From Caulobacteraceae bacterium (GTDB lineage Bacteria; Pseudomonadota; Alphaproteobacteria; Caulobacterales; Caulobacteraceae), in assembly GCA_947475465.1 (NCBI GenBank), contig CANJLK010000024.1, positions 1-47,092 on the forward strand: 47,092 nucleotides of DNA, read 5' to 3'. How positions within the stretch are numbered: the first letter of the stretch is position 1; every line of letters begins with the position of its first letter. Positions 17,353-25,488 of this stretch are shown here, piece by piece. The translations under genes and the position numbers were made by a program. Under the pieces are notes generated by a model. It was not told the origin of the DNA and did not search any database. It saw only the letters and a list, made by a program, of their open reading frames with translations.

Positions 17353-19429
17353 CCAGAAGCTGGGCGGCGTGGACATCCTGGCGCGCTATCGCCCCGGCAC
17401 CTGGATTTCCGGCGAAGCGGCCCGCTCGAAGGGGCTGGGCCCCGATGCCCTGACCTCGTTCAGCGGCGGCTTTGACTTCACCCAGAACCGCCAGGGCTCG
17501 ACGGACAGCGCCAACGCCTTCCGGGTCGATGGGGCGGTGAACCTCGCCGAGCTCGGCGACGCCTGGAGGGGCCGGCTGACCGGCTATTGGCAGAGCCGCG
17601 ACAAGGGCTTCTCCGGCCCCGGCCTGATCACGCCCAACGGCGAGGGCCTGCATCAGGCGGGCGCCGCGGCCGTGATCCCGCTCGGCGACCGCGCCGAGCT
17701 TGCCGTGAGGGTCGATGAGCGTCACGCGCTCAGCCAGAGCGCCGACTCTGAAGAAGCCGCCCTGCGCCTGAAGCTGACCCCGCAGTGGGGCGTCTCCGTG
17801 GGCGTCCGCCGCGACGACCGCGACACGCCGGCGGCGACGGCAAGGCCGCTGGTCGCCAACGCCAGCCCCACCCTCACGCGCCAGGGCGAGCGCACCGACG
17901 CCATCGTGCGCCTCGACTTCCGGCCCCTGAAGCCCGGCCAGGCTGCGCCTGCACCCGGCGCGGCGGTGGAGACCCTGCCGGGCGCCGCGCCCGCCCAGGC
18001 CCGCCCGGGACCGACTACCGGTTCCGTCACAGAAGACGCCGCTGGCCCGGCCGGCTCCATCCTCCCCTCGGCGCTCGGCGCGAGCCCGGGCCGGGTGGTC
18101 CCGGTCAGCGATCCGACGCTTGCCGCCGGTGTCGCGGCCGCGCGCATCGCCGGCCTCGAATACCAGCCCTGGAATGCCTACGGCTTTGTGCAAGACACGC
18201 TCAGCCGCGGCGGCAACCGTCCCGAGAACAACCGCGCTGGCCTGGGCGCCGGCTGGCAGGTGAACCCGCGCCTGCGCCTGGGCGCCGAGGTCTCCGACGG
18301 CTCCGGCGGTGTGGGCGGCAAGGTCAGCGGCGATTACGCCCTGGACGACCGTTCGACCCTCTATCTCAGCTACGCCCGCGAAACCGAGGTTCCAGACCAG
18401 AACTATGCGGGGCGCGAGGGCGTGCTCACGGCGGGCGGGCGCATGCGCCTTTCCGACCAGCTGGGTATCTTCGCCGAGTCGCGCCAGGCGTCAGGCGAGG
18501 GGCCGCACAGCCTGACCAGCGGCTTCGGCGTCGACTTCGCGCCTGCCAAGGCCTGGACCACGGGCCTGCGTTTCGACGCCGGGCGGCTGAGCGACCCGCT
18601 GGCGGGCGATCTCAAGCGCTACGCCGTCAGCCTGAACCTCGGCTACAAGGTGCGCGACCTGAAGGCTGCCGCCGGCCTCGAATTCCGAGACGACCGCACT
18701 ACCAGCCTGGGGACCGTGGCCGGAACCTGCTCGACCGGCGACCTCACCGCGCCCGGCGCCTGCACGGCCCAGGCCGGCGCCGACAAGCGCCAGACCCTGC
18801 TCCTGAAGAGCTCGGTCAGTTATCAGGTCACGCTGGCCTGGCGGCTCCTGGGCGTTCTCAACCTGTCGCGCAGCACCGCAAGCCAGGGCGCCTTCTACGA
18901 CGGGGACTATACCGAGGCCGTCCTGGGCGCTGCCTACCGGCCGATTGACAACGACCGCTGGAACACGCTCTTCAAATACACCTACTTCTACAACCTGCCC
19001 TCCAGCGGCCAGGTCGACAACGCCACAAACCGCCTGCTCGACTTCACCCAGCGCAGCCACGTGCTGAACATCGATACCATCTACGACCTGCGCCCCTGGC
19101 TGTCGGTGGGCGTGAAGTACGGCCTGCGCCTGGGCGAGCTGAAGGACACGCGGGTCACCGGTACCTGGTATTCTAGCCGGGCCCAGCTCCTCGTCCTGCG
19201 CGGCGACCTGCACTTCGTGCGCGAATGGGACGCGCTCGTCGAACTGCGCGGCCTGAAGGTGGATGAAGCCCAGGACCTGCGCACCGGAGTCCTGGTCGGT
19301 GTCTACCGCCACCTGGGTGACCACGCCAAGATCGGCGTCGGCTATAATTTCACCGACTTCTCCGACGACCTGACCGACTTCAGCTACCGCAGCCGCGGCT
19401 TCTACGTGAACGCGCTCACCAGCTTCTAA
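17306..19429 (+). CDS. Outer-membrane beta-barrel, C-terminal part of the split OmpA/barrel gene
   Basis: This 707-codon frame has no credible start of its own; TTG 17306 is an internal Leu. It is the C-terminal portion of the protein that begins at 14977. It consists of alternating amphipathic strands with conserved aromatic ends (GGTFYSQGDGGI, LGGVDILARY, WISGEAARSKG, GRLTGYWQSRDKGFSG, HALSQSADSEEAALRLKL), interrupted near 210-270 by a Pro/Ala-rich insert (APAPGAAVETLPGAAPAQAR). It ends with typical barrel strands (VGVKYGLRLGELKD, IGVGYNFTDFSDDL) and a terminal Phe (ALTSF), the outer-membrane insertion signal recognised by BamA. It resembles the barrel of large OmpA/TonB-receptor-like proteins found downstream of DUF11/SdrD-B genes. 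It ends convergently, with its TAA overlapping the stop of cobB. Confidence 0.85.
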   Translation: MRLGGTFYSQGDGGIDQKLGGVDILARYRPGTWISGEAARSKGLGPDALTSFSGGFDFTQNRQGSTDSANAFRVDGAVNLAELGDAWRGRLTGYWQSRDKGFSGPGLITPNGEGLHQAGAAAVIPLGDRAELAVRVDERHALSQSADSEEAALRLKLTPQWGVSVGVRRDDRDTPAATARPLVANASPTLTRQGERTDAIVRLDFRPLKPGQAAPAPGAAVETLPGAAPAQARPGPTTGSVTEDAAGPAGSILPSALGASPGRVVPVSDPTLAAGVAAARIAGLEYQPWNAYGFVQDTLSRGGNRPENNRAGLGAGWQVNPRLRLGAEVSDGSGGVGGKVSGDYALDDRSTLYLSYARETEVPDQNYAGREGVLTAGGRMRLSDQLGIFAESRQASGEGPHSLTSGFGVDFAPAKAWTTGLRFDAGRLSDPLAGDLKRYAVSLNLGYKVRDLKAAAGLEFRDDRTTSLGTVAGTCSTGDLTAPGACTAQAGADKRQTLLLKSSVSYQVTLAWRLLGVLNLSRSTASQGAFYDGDYTEAVLGAAYRPIDNDRWNTLFKYTYFYNLPSSGQVDNATNRLLDFTQRSHVLNIDTIYDLRPWLSVGVKYGLRLGELKDTRVTGTWYSSRAQLLVLRGDLHFVREWDALVELRGLKVDEAQDLRTGVLVGVYRHLGDHAKIGVGYNFTDFSDDLTDFSYRSRGFYVNALTSF

Positions 19430-20169
19430 TTCGCCGGGACCGCGGCGCTGAGCGCTGGGCCGATCTCGTCGTGCAGCGCCAGGTCGGCGTCATCGTCGAG
19501 CGGGGTGGGTTCGCGGTTCAGGATGGCGAGCCTGGCGCCGTTGCGCCGGGCGAGCGCCGGGAAGCCAGCCGCGGGATGCACCAGCAGGGACGATCCGACC
19601 ACCAGGAAGAGGTCGCAGTCCAAGGTGGCGGCGCGGGCGCGAGCCATGGGCTCCGCCGGCATGGCCTGGCCAAAGGAGATGGTCGCGGTCTTCACCAGCC
19701 CGTCGCAGGAGCGGCAGTAGGGAATTTCGCCGGCCTTCTCGAAGCTTTCCCTGAGGTCGGCCAACTCATAGCGCTCGCCGCAGTCCAGGCAGGCGGCGTA
19801 GCTGGCGTTGCCGTGCAGTTCGATCACCCGTTCGGCGGGCACCCCGGAGTCCTGGTGCAGATTGTCGACGTTCTGGGTGATCACGGCGGCGGCCTTCCCC
19901 TGGGCGACCAGCCGGGCCACGGCTTCATGGCCGGCGTTGGGGGCCTTTCCCACCCATCCGGCGCGTCCTGAAAAGGCCCTGGTCCAAGCCTCCCGGCGCA
20001 TGGCCGGGTCGGCCACGAAGTCCTGGTAGTAGATCGGCTTCATGGTGCTCCACACCCCGCCGGGACTGCGGAAGTCAGGGATGCCTGACTCGGTGGAAAT
20101 TCCCGCGCCGGTGAACACCACCATCTTGCGGGCGTCGGCGATCAGTCGGGCGAGGTCGGCGCGGGACAT
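19426..20169 (-). CDS. cobB: NAD-dependent protein deacylase, sirtuin (CobB/Sir2)
   Basis: A 247-residue class III deacylase that removes acyl groups from lysines using NAD, giving nicotinamide and O-acyl-ADP-ribose. All signatures are present: GAGIST (21-26) and GIPDFRS for NAD binding, TQNVDNLH (98-105), catalytic His119 in ELHG, a four-Cys zinc site (C127-x2-C130 and C152-x2-C155), and VVGSSLLVHPAAGFP near the C-terminus. Length is normal. The ATG at 20169 has AGGAT about nine bases upstream; the open frame extends further but without a better start. It converges on the barrel gene with overlapping stop codons and is divergent from the ammonium transporter. Confidence 0.95.
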   Translation of the reverse strand: MSRADLARLIADARKMVVFTGAGISTESGIPDFRSPGGVWSTMKPIYYQDFVADPAMRREAWTRAFSGRAGWVGKAPNAGHEAVARLVAQGKAAAVITQNVDNLHQDSGVPAERVIELHGNASYAACLDCGERYELADLRESFEKAGEIPYCRSCDGLVKTATISFGQAMPAEPMARARAATLDCDLFLVVGSSLLVHPAAGFPALARRNGARLAILNREPTPLDDDADLALHDEIGPALSAAVPAN

Positions 20170-20336
20170 GGGCCTATCCTGCCGCACCGGGCCCAGCGTG
20201 CGCCAGGGGGGTCTTTGCTCAACATTTCGGCGACGTGCGCGGCCGATTGCCTCTTTTACCGCCAAGTCGGATCGGTCTACTCCAGGCGCGGGTTGAGGCC
20301 AGGTTTCGCACACGCCGGCTTTGGGGGGACACCAGG

Positions 20337-21629
20337 ATGCATAGAACGGCCCAGATCGCGCTTGGCGTCGCGGTCCTTTTGGCGGGCGCGACTCCGGCCC
20401 TTGCCCAGCCGGCGGCGACCGCCGACGCGGGCCATACGGCCTGGATGTTGTCGGCCACCGCGTTTGTGCTGCTGATGACCTTGCCGGGCCTGGCGCTTTT
20501 CTACGCAGGGCTGGTGCGCCTGAAGAACGCGCTCTCGGTCATGGCGCACTGCGTGGCCATCGCCTGCCTGGCCTCGGTCCTGTGGCTGTTCGGGGCCTAC
20601 AGCCTGTCGTTCTCCGGCAACGGTCTGCTCCTGGGCGACCTCGGCAAGTTCGCGCTCATGAATGTCCACCGCGACAGTGTGGCCGGCCTGATCCCGGAAC
20701 ACCTGTTCTTCATGTTCCAGATGACCTTCGCGGTGATCACCCCCGCGCTGATCGTCGGCGCGGTCGTGGAGCGGATCCGCTTCGCCGCGGTCATGCTGTT
20801 CTGCGGCCTGTGGTTGCTGATCGTCTATGCGCCGGTCTGCCATTGGGTCTGGGGCGGCGGCTGGCTGATGCAACGCCACGTGATGGACTATGCCGGCGGC
20901 CTCGTGGTCCACGCCACGGCCGGCGCCTCGGCCCTGGTGCTCGCCTGGCGGCTGGGCCCGCGCGACGGGTTCCCGCGCGACCTTTCGCCGCCTCACAATC
21001 CGGGCATGACGATGATCGGCGCCGGCATGCTTTGGGTGGGCTGGTACGGGTTCAACGCCGGCAGCGCGCTGGCGGCCAACGGCGACGCCGCCGCGGCCCT
21101 GATGGCGACCCATCTTTCCGCCGCCTCGGCCGGCCTGGTCTGGGCCTTCATTGAACACCGCCGCTTCCGGCGCGCCAGCATGGTTGGCCTGGTCACCGGC
21201 GTGGTGGCGGGGCTGGCGACCGTGACCCCGGCGTCGGGCTTTGTCGGGCCGTTGGGCGGCGTGGTGCTGGGGGCGGCAGGCAGCTTCGTGTGCTACCGCG
21301 CCGTGGACTTCGTGAAGCATCGCCTGAAGGTCGATGACAGCCTCGACGTCTTCGCCGTCCACGGGGTGGGCGGTATTCTGGGGACCGTGATGGTGGCCGT
21401 CCTGGCCAGCACGCGGCTGGGCGGCGTGGGCTATGCGCCAGGCGTCGGCATGGGCGGCCAGGCCCTGACCCAGATGATCGGGGTCGCCGCCGTCGTGGCA
21501 TGGTCGGTGCTGGCCACCCTGGCCCTGGTGTTTGTCATCCGCCGCACGGTGGGCCTGCGGGCCCGCGACGAGCACATCGAGGAAGGCCTCGACATGTCCG
21601 CCCACGGCGAGCGGGCCTGGAACCCCTAA
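20337..21629 (+). CDS. amtB: Ammonium transporter (Amt/Mep family)
   Basis: A 430-residue Amt protein: a cleavable signal peptide (ending TPALA, about 23) and eleven membrane helices. The two channel histidines are present, H192 in VVHATAGASALV and H342 in FAVHGVGGILG. Also seen are GLALFYAGLVRLKNALSVM near the start of the mature protein and GWYGFNAGSAL for the second signature. It conducts ammonium/ammonia across the inner membrane. Unlike most amtB genes it has no glnK next to it. The ATG at 20337 lies behind a G-rich run (GGGGGGAC). The upstream 167 bases shared with cobB should hold its promoter; I could not fit a sigma-54 -24/-12 element. Its stop overlaps that of the convergent YggU gene by four bases. 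Confidence 0.95.
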   Translation: MHRTAQIALGVAVLLAGATPALAQPAATADAGHTAWMLSATAFVLLMTLPGLALFYAGLVRLKNALSVMAHCVAIACLASVLWLFGAYSLSFSGNGLLLGDLGKFALMNVHRDSVAGLIPEHLFFMFQMTFAVITPALIVGAVVERIRFAAVMLFCGLWLLIVYAPVCHWVWGGGWLMQRHVMDYAGGLVVHATAGASALVLAWRLGPRDGFPRDLSPPHNPGMTMIGAGMLWVGWYGFNAGSALAANGDAAAALMATHLSAASAGLVWAFIEHRRFRRASMVGLVTGVVAGLATVTPASGFVGPLGGVVLGAAGSFVCYRAVDFVKHRLKVDDSLDVFAVHGVGGILGTVMVAVLASTRLGGVGYAPGVGMGGQALTQMIGVAAVVAWSVLATLALVFVIRRTVGLRARDEHIEEGLDMSAHGERAWNP

Positions 21630-21907
21630 GCAGGCGGCTGGCCGAACGCTCTGTCCAGATCGTTCTCGCCGAGCCCTTCGATCTCCAGCCGCTTCACCCG
21701 CGCTGTGTGCCCGGCCAATAGGGAAACGGCTGACTTCGGCACCCCCAGCGCCTTGGCCAGCAGGGCGATCACGGCGGCGTTGGCCGCGCCATCGGCCGCC
21801 GCCGCGGCCACGCGAACTTTCAGGACCGCCCGGCCTGCATCATCGCGGGTCCAGCCGTCGACGCCATCGCGGCCGCCCCTGGGGGTGACGCGCACGGCCA
21901 GCCGCAT
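21626..21907 (-). CDS. DUF167 / YggU family protein
   Basis: A 93-residue protein with the DUF167 pattern: MRLAVRVTPRGGRDGVDG at the start, LKVRVAAAAADGAANAAVIALLAKALGVPKSAVSLLAGHTARVKRLEIEG in the middle and a short tail. The block DGxANxAVIxLLAKxLGVPKSxVxLxxGxxxRxKxxxI defines the family. The fold is a small alpha/beta domain; its function is not established. It lies immediately downstream of the YggT gene on the same strand (6-base gap), an arrangement seen in many proteobacteria. Confidence 0.93.
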   Translation of the reverse strand: MRLAVRVTPRGGRDGVDGWTRDDAGRAVLKVRVAAAAADGAANAAVIALLAKALGVPKSAVSLLAGHTARVKRLEIEGLGENDLDRAFGQPPA

Positions 21908-21913
21908 CCCGGC

Positions 21914-22213
21914 TCAGCCCAGCAGCAGGATCTGCGGCAGCAGGTACGAGCGGAAGGCCTGGATCACCAGCAGGACGATGATCGGGCTGATGTCCACGCC
22001 GCCCAGCGAGGGGATGATCCTCTGGACGGGCCGCAGCACCGGCTGGGTCACCGCGTCCAGGAAGCGGGCGATATTGTAGACCACCCGGTTGCGCAGGTTG
22101 ATCACGTCGAAGGCGACCAGCCACGACAGGATGGCGCTGACGATGATGGCCAGGACCAGCAGGCCCAGCAGGCCGTCGAGAATGGCGTAGATGAAGTGTA
22201 CGAGAGCGCCCAT
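21914..22213 (-). CDS. YggT family inner-membrane protein
   Basis: A 99-residue protein with two hydrophobic blocks (about 6-30 and 73-95) around a conserved amphipathic core containing NLRNRVVYNIARFLDAVTQPVLRPVQRIIPSLGGVDISPI. The motif TxPxLxPxRRxIPxxGGxDxSP is characteristic of YggT/Ycf19 proteins, which have roles in membrane organisation, division or osmotic tolerance in different bacteria. The first ATG with a G-rich site upstream (GGGGGC) is at 22213. It is co-oriented with the YggU gene and starts about 110 bases from the divergent tRNA-Ala. Confidence 0.93.
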   Translation of the reverse strand: MGALVHFIYAILDGLLGLLVLAIIVSAILSWLVAFDVINLRNRVVYNIARFLDAVTQPVLRPVQRIIPSLGGVDISPIIVLLVIQAFRSYLLPQILLLG

Positions 22214-22270
22214 GCCCCCGCTTCTAACCGGCTTTACGGCGCAGGCAAGGCGCGCGACGTCCACGAGCGC

Positions 22271-22299
22271 TTGACAGAGCCGCCCTCGAAAGGGTTATT
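22271..22299 (+). promoter_or_regulatory. Promoter of tRNA-Ala, consensus -35
   Basis: A perfect TTGACA (22271-22276), a 17-base spacer and GTTATT (22294-22299) lie 26 bases before the mature tRNA. A perfect -35 at optimal spacing directly before a tRNA gene makes this the clearest promoter in the window. Confidence 0.7.
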
Positions 22300-22324
22300 C
22301 CGCGCCTTCCTGGAAGCTTTCCGG

Positions 22325-22400
22325 GGGGCCGTAGCTCAGATGGTAGAGCGCCTCGTTCGCAATGAGGAGGTCAGGGGTTCGATTCCCCTCGGCTCCACCA
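22325..22400 (+). tRNA. tRNA-Ala(CGC)
   Basis: Complete cloverleaf: acceptor GGGGCCG/CGGCTCC (one G-T pair), D arm GCTC...GAGC, anticodon stem CCTCG/TGAGG (closing G-T) with loop TTCGCAA giving anticodon CGC, T arm AGGGG-TTCGATT-CCCCT, discriminator A and encoded CCA. It reads GCG codons. Confidence 0.97.
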
Positions 22401-22503
22401 GGACCCCCCCACTGCCGCGTCGGTCAACGATCAGGCGCCGTTTGGCATCGGGGCCGGTTGCGGCTAGGCCTATCGCGGCATTTCACGGCGGCAGGACTCA
22501 TCG

Positions 22504-23472
22504 ATGGCGCGCGGAACGCGAGATATCCAGCCCCAGCCGGTCGCCCTTTCGGTCGTGGCGCCCTGCTTCAACGAGGAGCGCGGCCTGGACCGGTTCGTGG
22601 CGCGGATGGTCGCGGCGGCGGCCGGGTTCGGCGCCTTCGAGCTGATCCTCGTCAACGACGGTTCGCGCGACAAGACCTGGGCCTGCATCCGGGCCATGGC
22701 AGAGCGCTATCCGCAGGTGCTGGGCGTCGACTTGGCCCGCAACCACGGCCACCAGCTGGCGGTGACCGCGGGTCTCAGCCTGGCCCGGGGCGCGCGCGTC
22801 CTGGTCATCGACGCCGATCTTCAGGACCCGCCGGAGGTCCTGGGGCCGATGATGGCCCGGATGGATGAGGGCTTCGACGTCGTCTATGGCCGCCGTCGCT
22901 CGCGCCCCGGCGAAAGCCGCTTCAAACGCGCCACGGCCTCGGCCTTCTACCGTGTGCTGGGCCGGCTGTCGGAGGTGGAGATCCCCACCGACACCGGCGA
23001 TTTCCGGCTGATGTCACGGCGCATCGTGGACCGGCTGAACGCCATGCCGGAACAGGACCGCTTCCTGCGCGGCATGGTGGCCTGGCTGGGCGGGGCGCAG
23101 AGCGAGCTGCTCTATGACCGCGAGGCGAGGCACGCGGGCGAGACGGGCTACACGCTGGCCAAGATGCTCCGCCTGGCCACCGATGGCCTGGCGGGCTTTT
23201 CCCGCGCACCCCTGAAGCTCGCCGTGGTCTTCGCCTGCGTCGGCATCGCGATCGCCGTGGCGGTGGTGATCTATGCCATCGTGGGATTCGTCACCGGGCG
23301 GGTCATCCCGGGCTGGACGAGCCTGGCCCTGATCATGCTGTTCTTCGGGATCGCCCAGCTGGGCTGCCTGGCGATCATCGGGGCCTATCTGGGCCGCATC
23401 TACATGCAGTTGAAGGGCCGGCCGCTCTATCTGATCAACCAGGTTGTGGGCGGAGGCCCTGACACCCCATGA
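22504..23472 (+). CDS. Polyprenyl-phosphate glycosyltransferase, GT2 family (GtrB/DPM1-like)
   Basis: A 322-residue enzyme with an N-terminal GT-A domain and two C-terminal membrane helices (about 236-262 and 271-296). Motifs seen are SVVAPCFNEE (sugar-nucleotide binding), ILVNDGSRDKTW, LARNHGHQLAVTAGL, the metal-binding DADLQDPPE, and DTGDFRLMSRR with EQDRFLRGMVAWLGG in the acceptor region. This is the pattern of enzymes that move a hexose or aminosugar from a nucleotide to undecaprenyl phosphate on the cytoplasmic face. The next two genes are a methyltransferase and a GtrA flippase, read with overlaps, so I infer a short operon that decorates a cell-envelope glycan. The sugar cannot be told from sequence. 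Confidence 0.9.
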   Translation: MARGTRDIQPQPVALSVVAPCFNEERGLDRFVARMVAAAAGFGAFELILVNDGSRDKTWACIRAMAERYPQVLGVDLARNHGHQLAVTAGLSLARGARVLVIDADLQDPPEVLGPMMARMDEGFDVVYGRRRSRPGESRFKRATASAFYRVLGRLSEVEIPTDTGDFRLMSRRIVDRLNAMPEQDRFLRGMVAWLGGAQSELLYDREARHAGETGYTLAKMLRLATDGLAGFSRAPLKLAVVFACVGIAIAVAVVIYAIVGFVTGRVIPGWTSLALIMLFFGIAQLGCLAIIGAYLGRIYMQLKGRPLYLINQVVGGGPDTP

Positions 23473-24188
23473 GCGGCGAGCATAAGCCGGCGCTCGACAC
23501 GGCCGAGTTCGACAAGTTCGCCGAGGAATACCTCGCCGACCATGCCGCCAACATCGCCATCAGCGGCGAGACCCCCGACTATTTCGCCCGCTACAAGATC
23601 GACGAGGTGCGCCGCCGCTGGGACCGGCTGGGCCTGGCCGAGCCGGCCTCGATCCTCGATTTCGGGGCTGGCATCGGTAATTCCTGGCCGTGGTTGGCAA
23701 GGGCCTTCCCGACCGCCAGGATCACCGGCCTGGACGTCTCCGAACGCAGCCTGGCGATCGCCCGGCAGCGTTTTCCGGGGATGGCCGAGGCGCAGGCCTA
23801 CGACGGCGGCGAGATGCCCTTCGCGCCGGCCAGCTTCGACCTGGTCTTCTCGGCCTGCGTGTTCCACCACATCCCGGCCGACCAGCACGTGCGCCTGTTC
23901 GGCCAGCTGCGCCGCGCGCTGAAGCCCGGCGGCCGCATGGCGATCTTCGAGCACAATCCGGTCAATCCGGTGACCCGCTACATCGTCGCCACCTGCCCCT
24001 TCGACGAGAACGCGGTCCTGATCCCGGCCGGTGCGCTGAAGCGCCGCGAGGTCGAGGCGGGCTTCCGGCAGGTGGACGTCCGCTACACGGGATTCTTTCC
24101 GGGTCCCCTGGCGGCGCTCAGGCCGCTGGAGCGCCTGATGACCGCCCTGCCGGTCGGCGCCCAGTACTACACCTTCGCTCGTGGCTGA
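23469..24188 (+). CDS. Class I SAM-dependent methyltransferase
   Basis: A 239-residue protein. Motif I is SILDFGAGIGNSWPWLARAFP (from about residue 61), followed by GLDVSERSLAIARQRFPG (motif II acidic residue), then PFAPASFDLVFSACVFHHIP (motif IV/post-motif) and LRRALKPGGRMAIFEHNP (motif V). This is a standard Methyltransf_11/25-type small-molecule methyltransferase. It overlaps the glycosyltransferase by four bases (ATGA) and the GtrA gene by eight, so all three are made together. The likely substrate is a lipid-linked sugar or glycan precursor, inferred from position only. Confidence 0.9.
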   Translation: MSGEHKPALDTAEFDKFAEEYLADHAANIAISGETPDYFARYKIDEVRRRWDRLGLAEPASILDFGAGIGNSWPWLARAFPTARITGLDVSERSLAIARQRFPGMAEAQAYDGGEMPFAPASFDLVFSACVFHHIPADQHVRLFGQLRRALKPGGRMAIFEHNPVNPVTRYIVATCPFDENAVLIPAGALKRREVEAGFRQVDVRYTGFFPGPLAALRPLERLMTALPVGAQYYTFARG

Positions 24189-24597
24189 GCGGGGCGGCCT
24201 TCTCGGCCTGCTGTCGCGCTTCGGCCTGGCGGGCCTTGTCACCACGGTTGTGGGGTTCGCGGTGATCGCGGCCCTGGATGTCGGGGCGCATCTGGCGCCG
24301 GCGCTGGCAAACGCCGGCGGCTACGCGGTGGGCATTCCCCTGGGCTTCGTCCTCAATCGCAGCTTCGTCTTCCGGCATGACGGCGCGGTCTCCCGGACCG
24401 GGCTGAAATATGTCTGCGCGATCGTCCTGGGCCTGGCCCTGAATCAGCTTGTCCTCAGGCTCGCGGGATCTGCGCTCGGCGCGGGCGCCGCCCGCCACCT
24501 GGCGGCCCAACTCGCCGGAATGGCGACCTACACTGCCGTCAACTTCCTGACCTTCCGGTTCTGGGTCTTCCGCTCTTCTGTGCAGATCGGCCGGTAG
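24181..24597 (+). CDS. GtrA family membrane protein (putative lipid-linked sugar flippase)
   Basis: A 138-residue protein with four membrane helices and the GtrA signatures: LSRFGLAGLVTTVVGFAVI at the N-terminus, GGYAVGIPLGFVLNRSFVFRH in the middle, and TYTAVNFLTFRFWVFR at the end. GtrA proteins are thought to flip undecaprenyl-phosphate-linked sugars to the periplasm after a GtrB-type transferase makes them, which fits the gene two places upstream. The GTG start at 24181 lies inside the end of the methyltransferase gene. Its 3-prime end overlaps the convergent DUF1206 gene by 70 bases. Confidence 0.9.
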   Translation: MAERGGLLGLLSRFGLAGLVTTVVGFAVIAALDVGAHLAPALANAGGYAVGIPLGFVLNRSFVFRHDGAVSRTGLKYVCAIVLGLALNQLVLRLAGSALGAGAARHLAAQLAGMATYTAVNFLTFRFWVFRSSVQIGR

Positions 24598-25436
24598 ATC
24601 GCCTCCAGGAAGGCGAACAGGCCGAAGGCCATCAGCCCCACTCCTGTCAGCCCCATCAGCCACGCACCCATGGGCTGGCGGTGCAGGGCTTCGAGGGCGC
24701 CGTCGACACCGTGTGCTTCCGGGGCGCGGGCGTGAAGTCCCGCCCGGACCATGTAGAAGCCCACCGGCGAGAGGGCGACGCCGCGCGAGAAGTAGCCGAT
24801 CCGCGCGATCGCCCCTGCCCAGGGGACGATGGCTTCCTCGCAATCCAGGGTTCTTCCGAAGTGGCTGAAGACCGCGCGCACCATATTGCCCAGGCCGCAG
24901 GCCAGGATGAACAGCCCCGCCGCGATCACCATGAGCGTTCCACCCTTGAAGGTCAGGAAGGTCTCGATGTGCCGGACCATTTCGGCGTGCTCGCTCGGAC
25001 GTCTCAGATTGTGTGCGGCATGCAGAAGGTCGACGACCGAAAGGGCGAGTCCGCCATAGACCAGGCCGCTGACGCCCTGTCCGAGCCGCGTCGCCAAGCC
25101 CGATGGCCCAAGGCCCTGGCGGTCGATGTCGAAGATCGCCTGCAGGACCCGCCACGCGGTGAAGCCGCCAAGCCCCAGGGCCATGAACCAGAGGAGCACG
25201 ACGCCGGCCGGCCAGTCGGCCCAGGCCTGGATGGCGCCGAGCGCGCCCTTGGCGTGGGGCGAGAGCCCGAGCGCGGCCAGCAGGGCGACCGCGCCCACCG
25301 CGAGATAGACCGCGCCGCGCGCCACATAGCCGACCCGGGCCACGGCGACGGCCAGGTGGGTCCATCGCGCCGCGGCCAGGCGTCGCCGGAGCATGGCAAG
25401 GATCGGCGCGCGCCGGGTGGCGGAGTGCAGCGTCAT
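24528..25436 (-). CDS. DUF1206 family membrane protein
   Basis: A 302-residue protein made of three similar two-helix units, each starting with an RIGYxxRGxxYxxVG-like block: VARVGYVARGAVYLAVGAVA, LGQGVSGLVYGGLALSVVDLL and IARIGYFSRGVALSPVGFYM. This three-fold internal repeat of six membrane helices defines DUF1206, whose function is unknown. The ATG at 25436 has AAGG seven bases upstream; an internal ATG at 25394 is possible. The C-terminal 20 residues (PICTEERKTQNRKVRKLTAV) extend beyond the domain and lie opposite the end of the GtrA gene. Confidence 0.85.
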   Translation of the reverse strand: MTLHSATRRAPILAMLRRRLAAARWTHLAVAVARVGYVARGAVYLAVGAVALLAALGLSPHAKGALGAIQAWADWPAGVVLLWFMALGLGGFTAWRVLQAIFDIDRQGLGPSGLATRLGQGVSGLVYGGLALSVVDLLHAAHNLRRPSEHAEMVRHIETFLTFKGGTLMVIAAGLFILACGLGNMVRAVFSHFGRTLDCEEAIVPWAGAIARIGYFSRGVALSPVGFYMVRAGLHARAPEAHGVDGALEALHRQPMGAWLMGLTGVGLMAFGLFAFLEAIYRPICTEERKTQNRKVRKLTAV

Positions 25437-25488
25437 GGTGAAGCCTTCACCGGTCGAACGCTGTCGTCCGCCCGACGTTCCGGGGTCT

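Noticed and set aside
20170..20336. Sigma-54 promoter upstream of amtB
   Set aside because: Candidate GG...GC pairs, such as the one around GTCTTTGCTC, do not have the required 10-base spacing.
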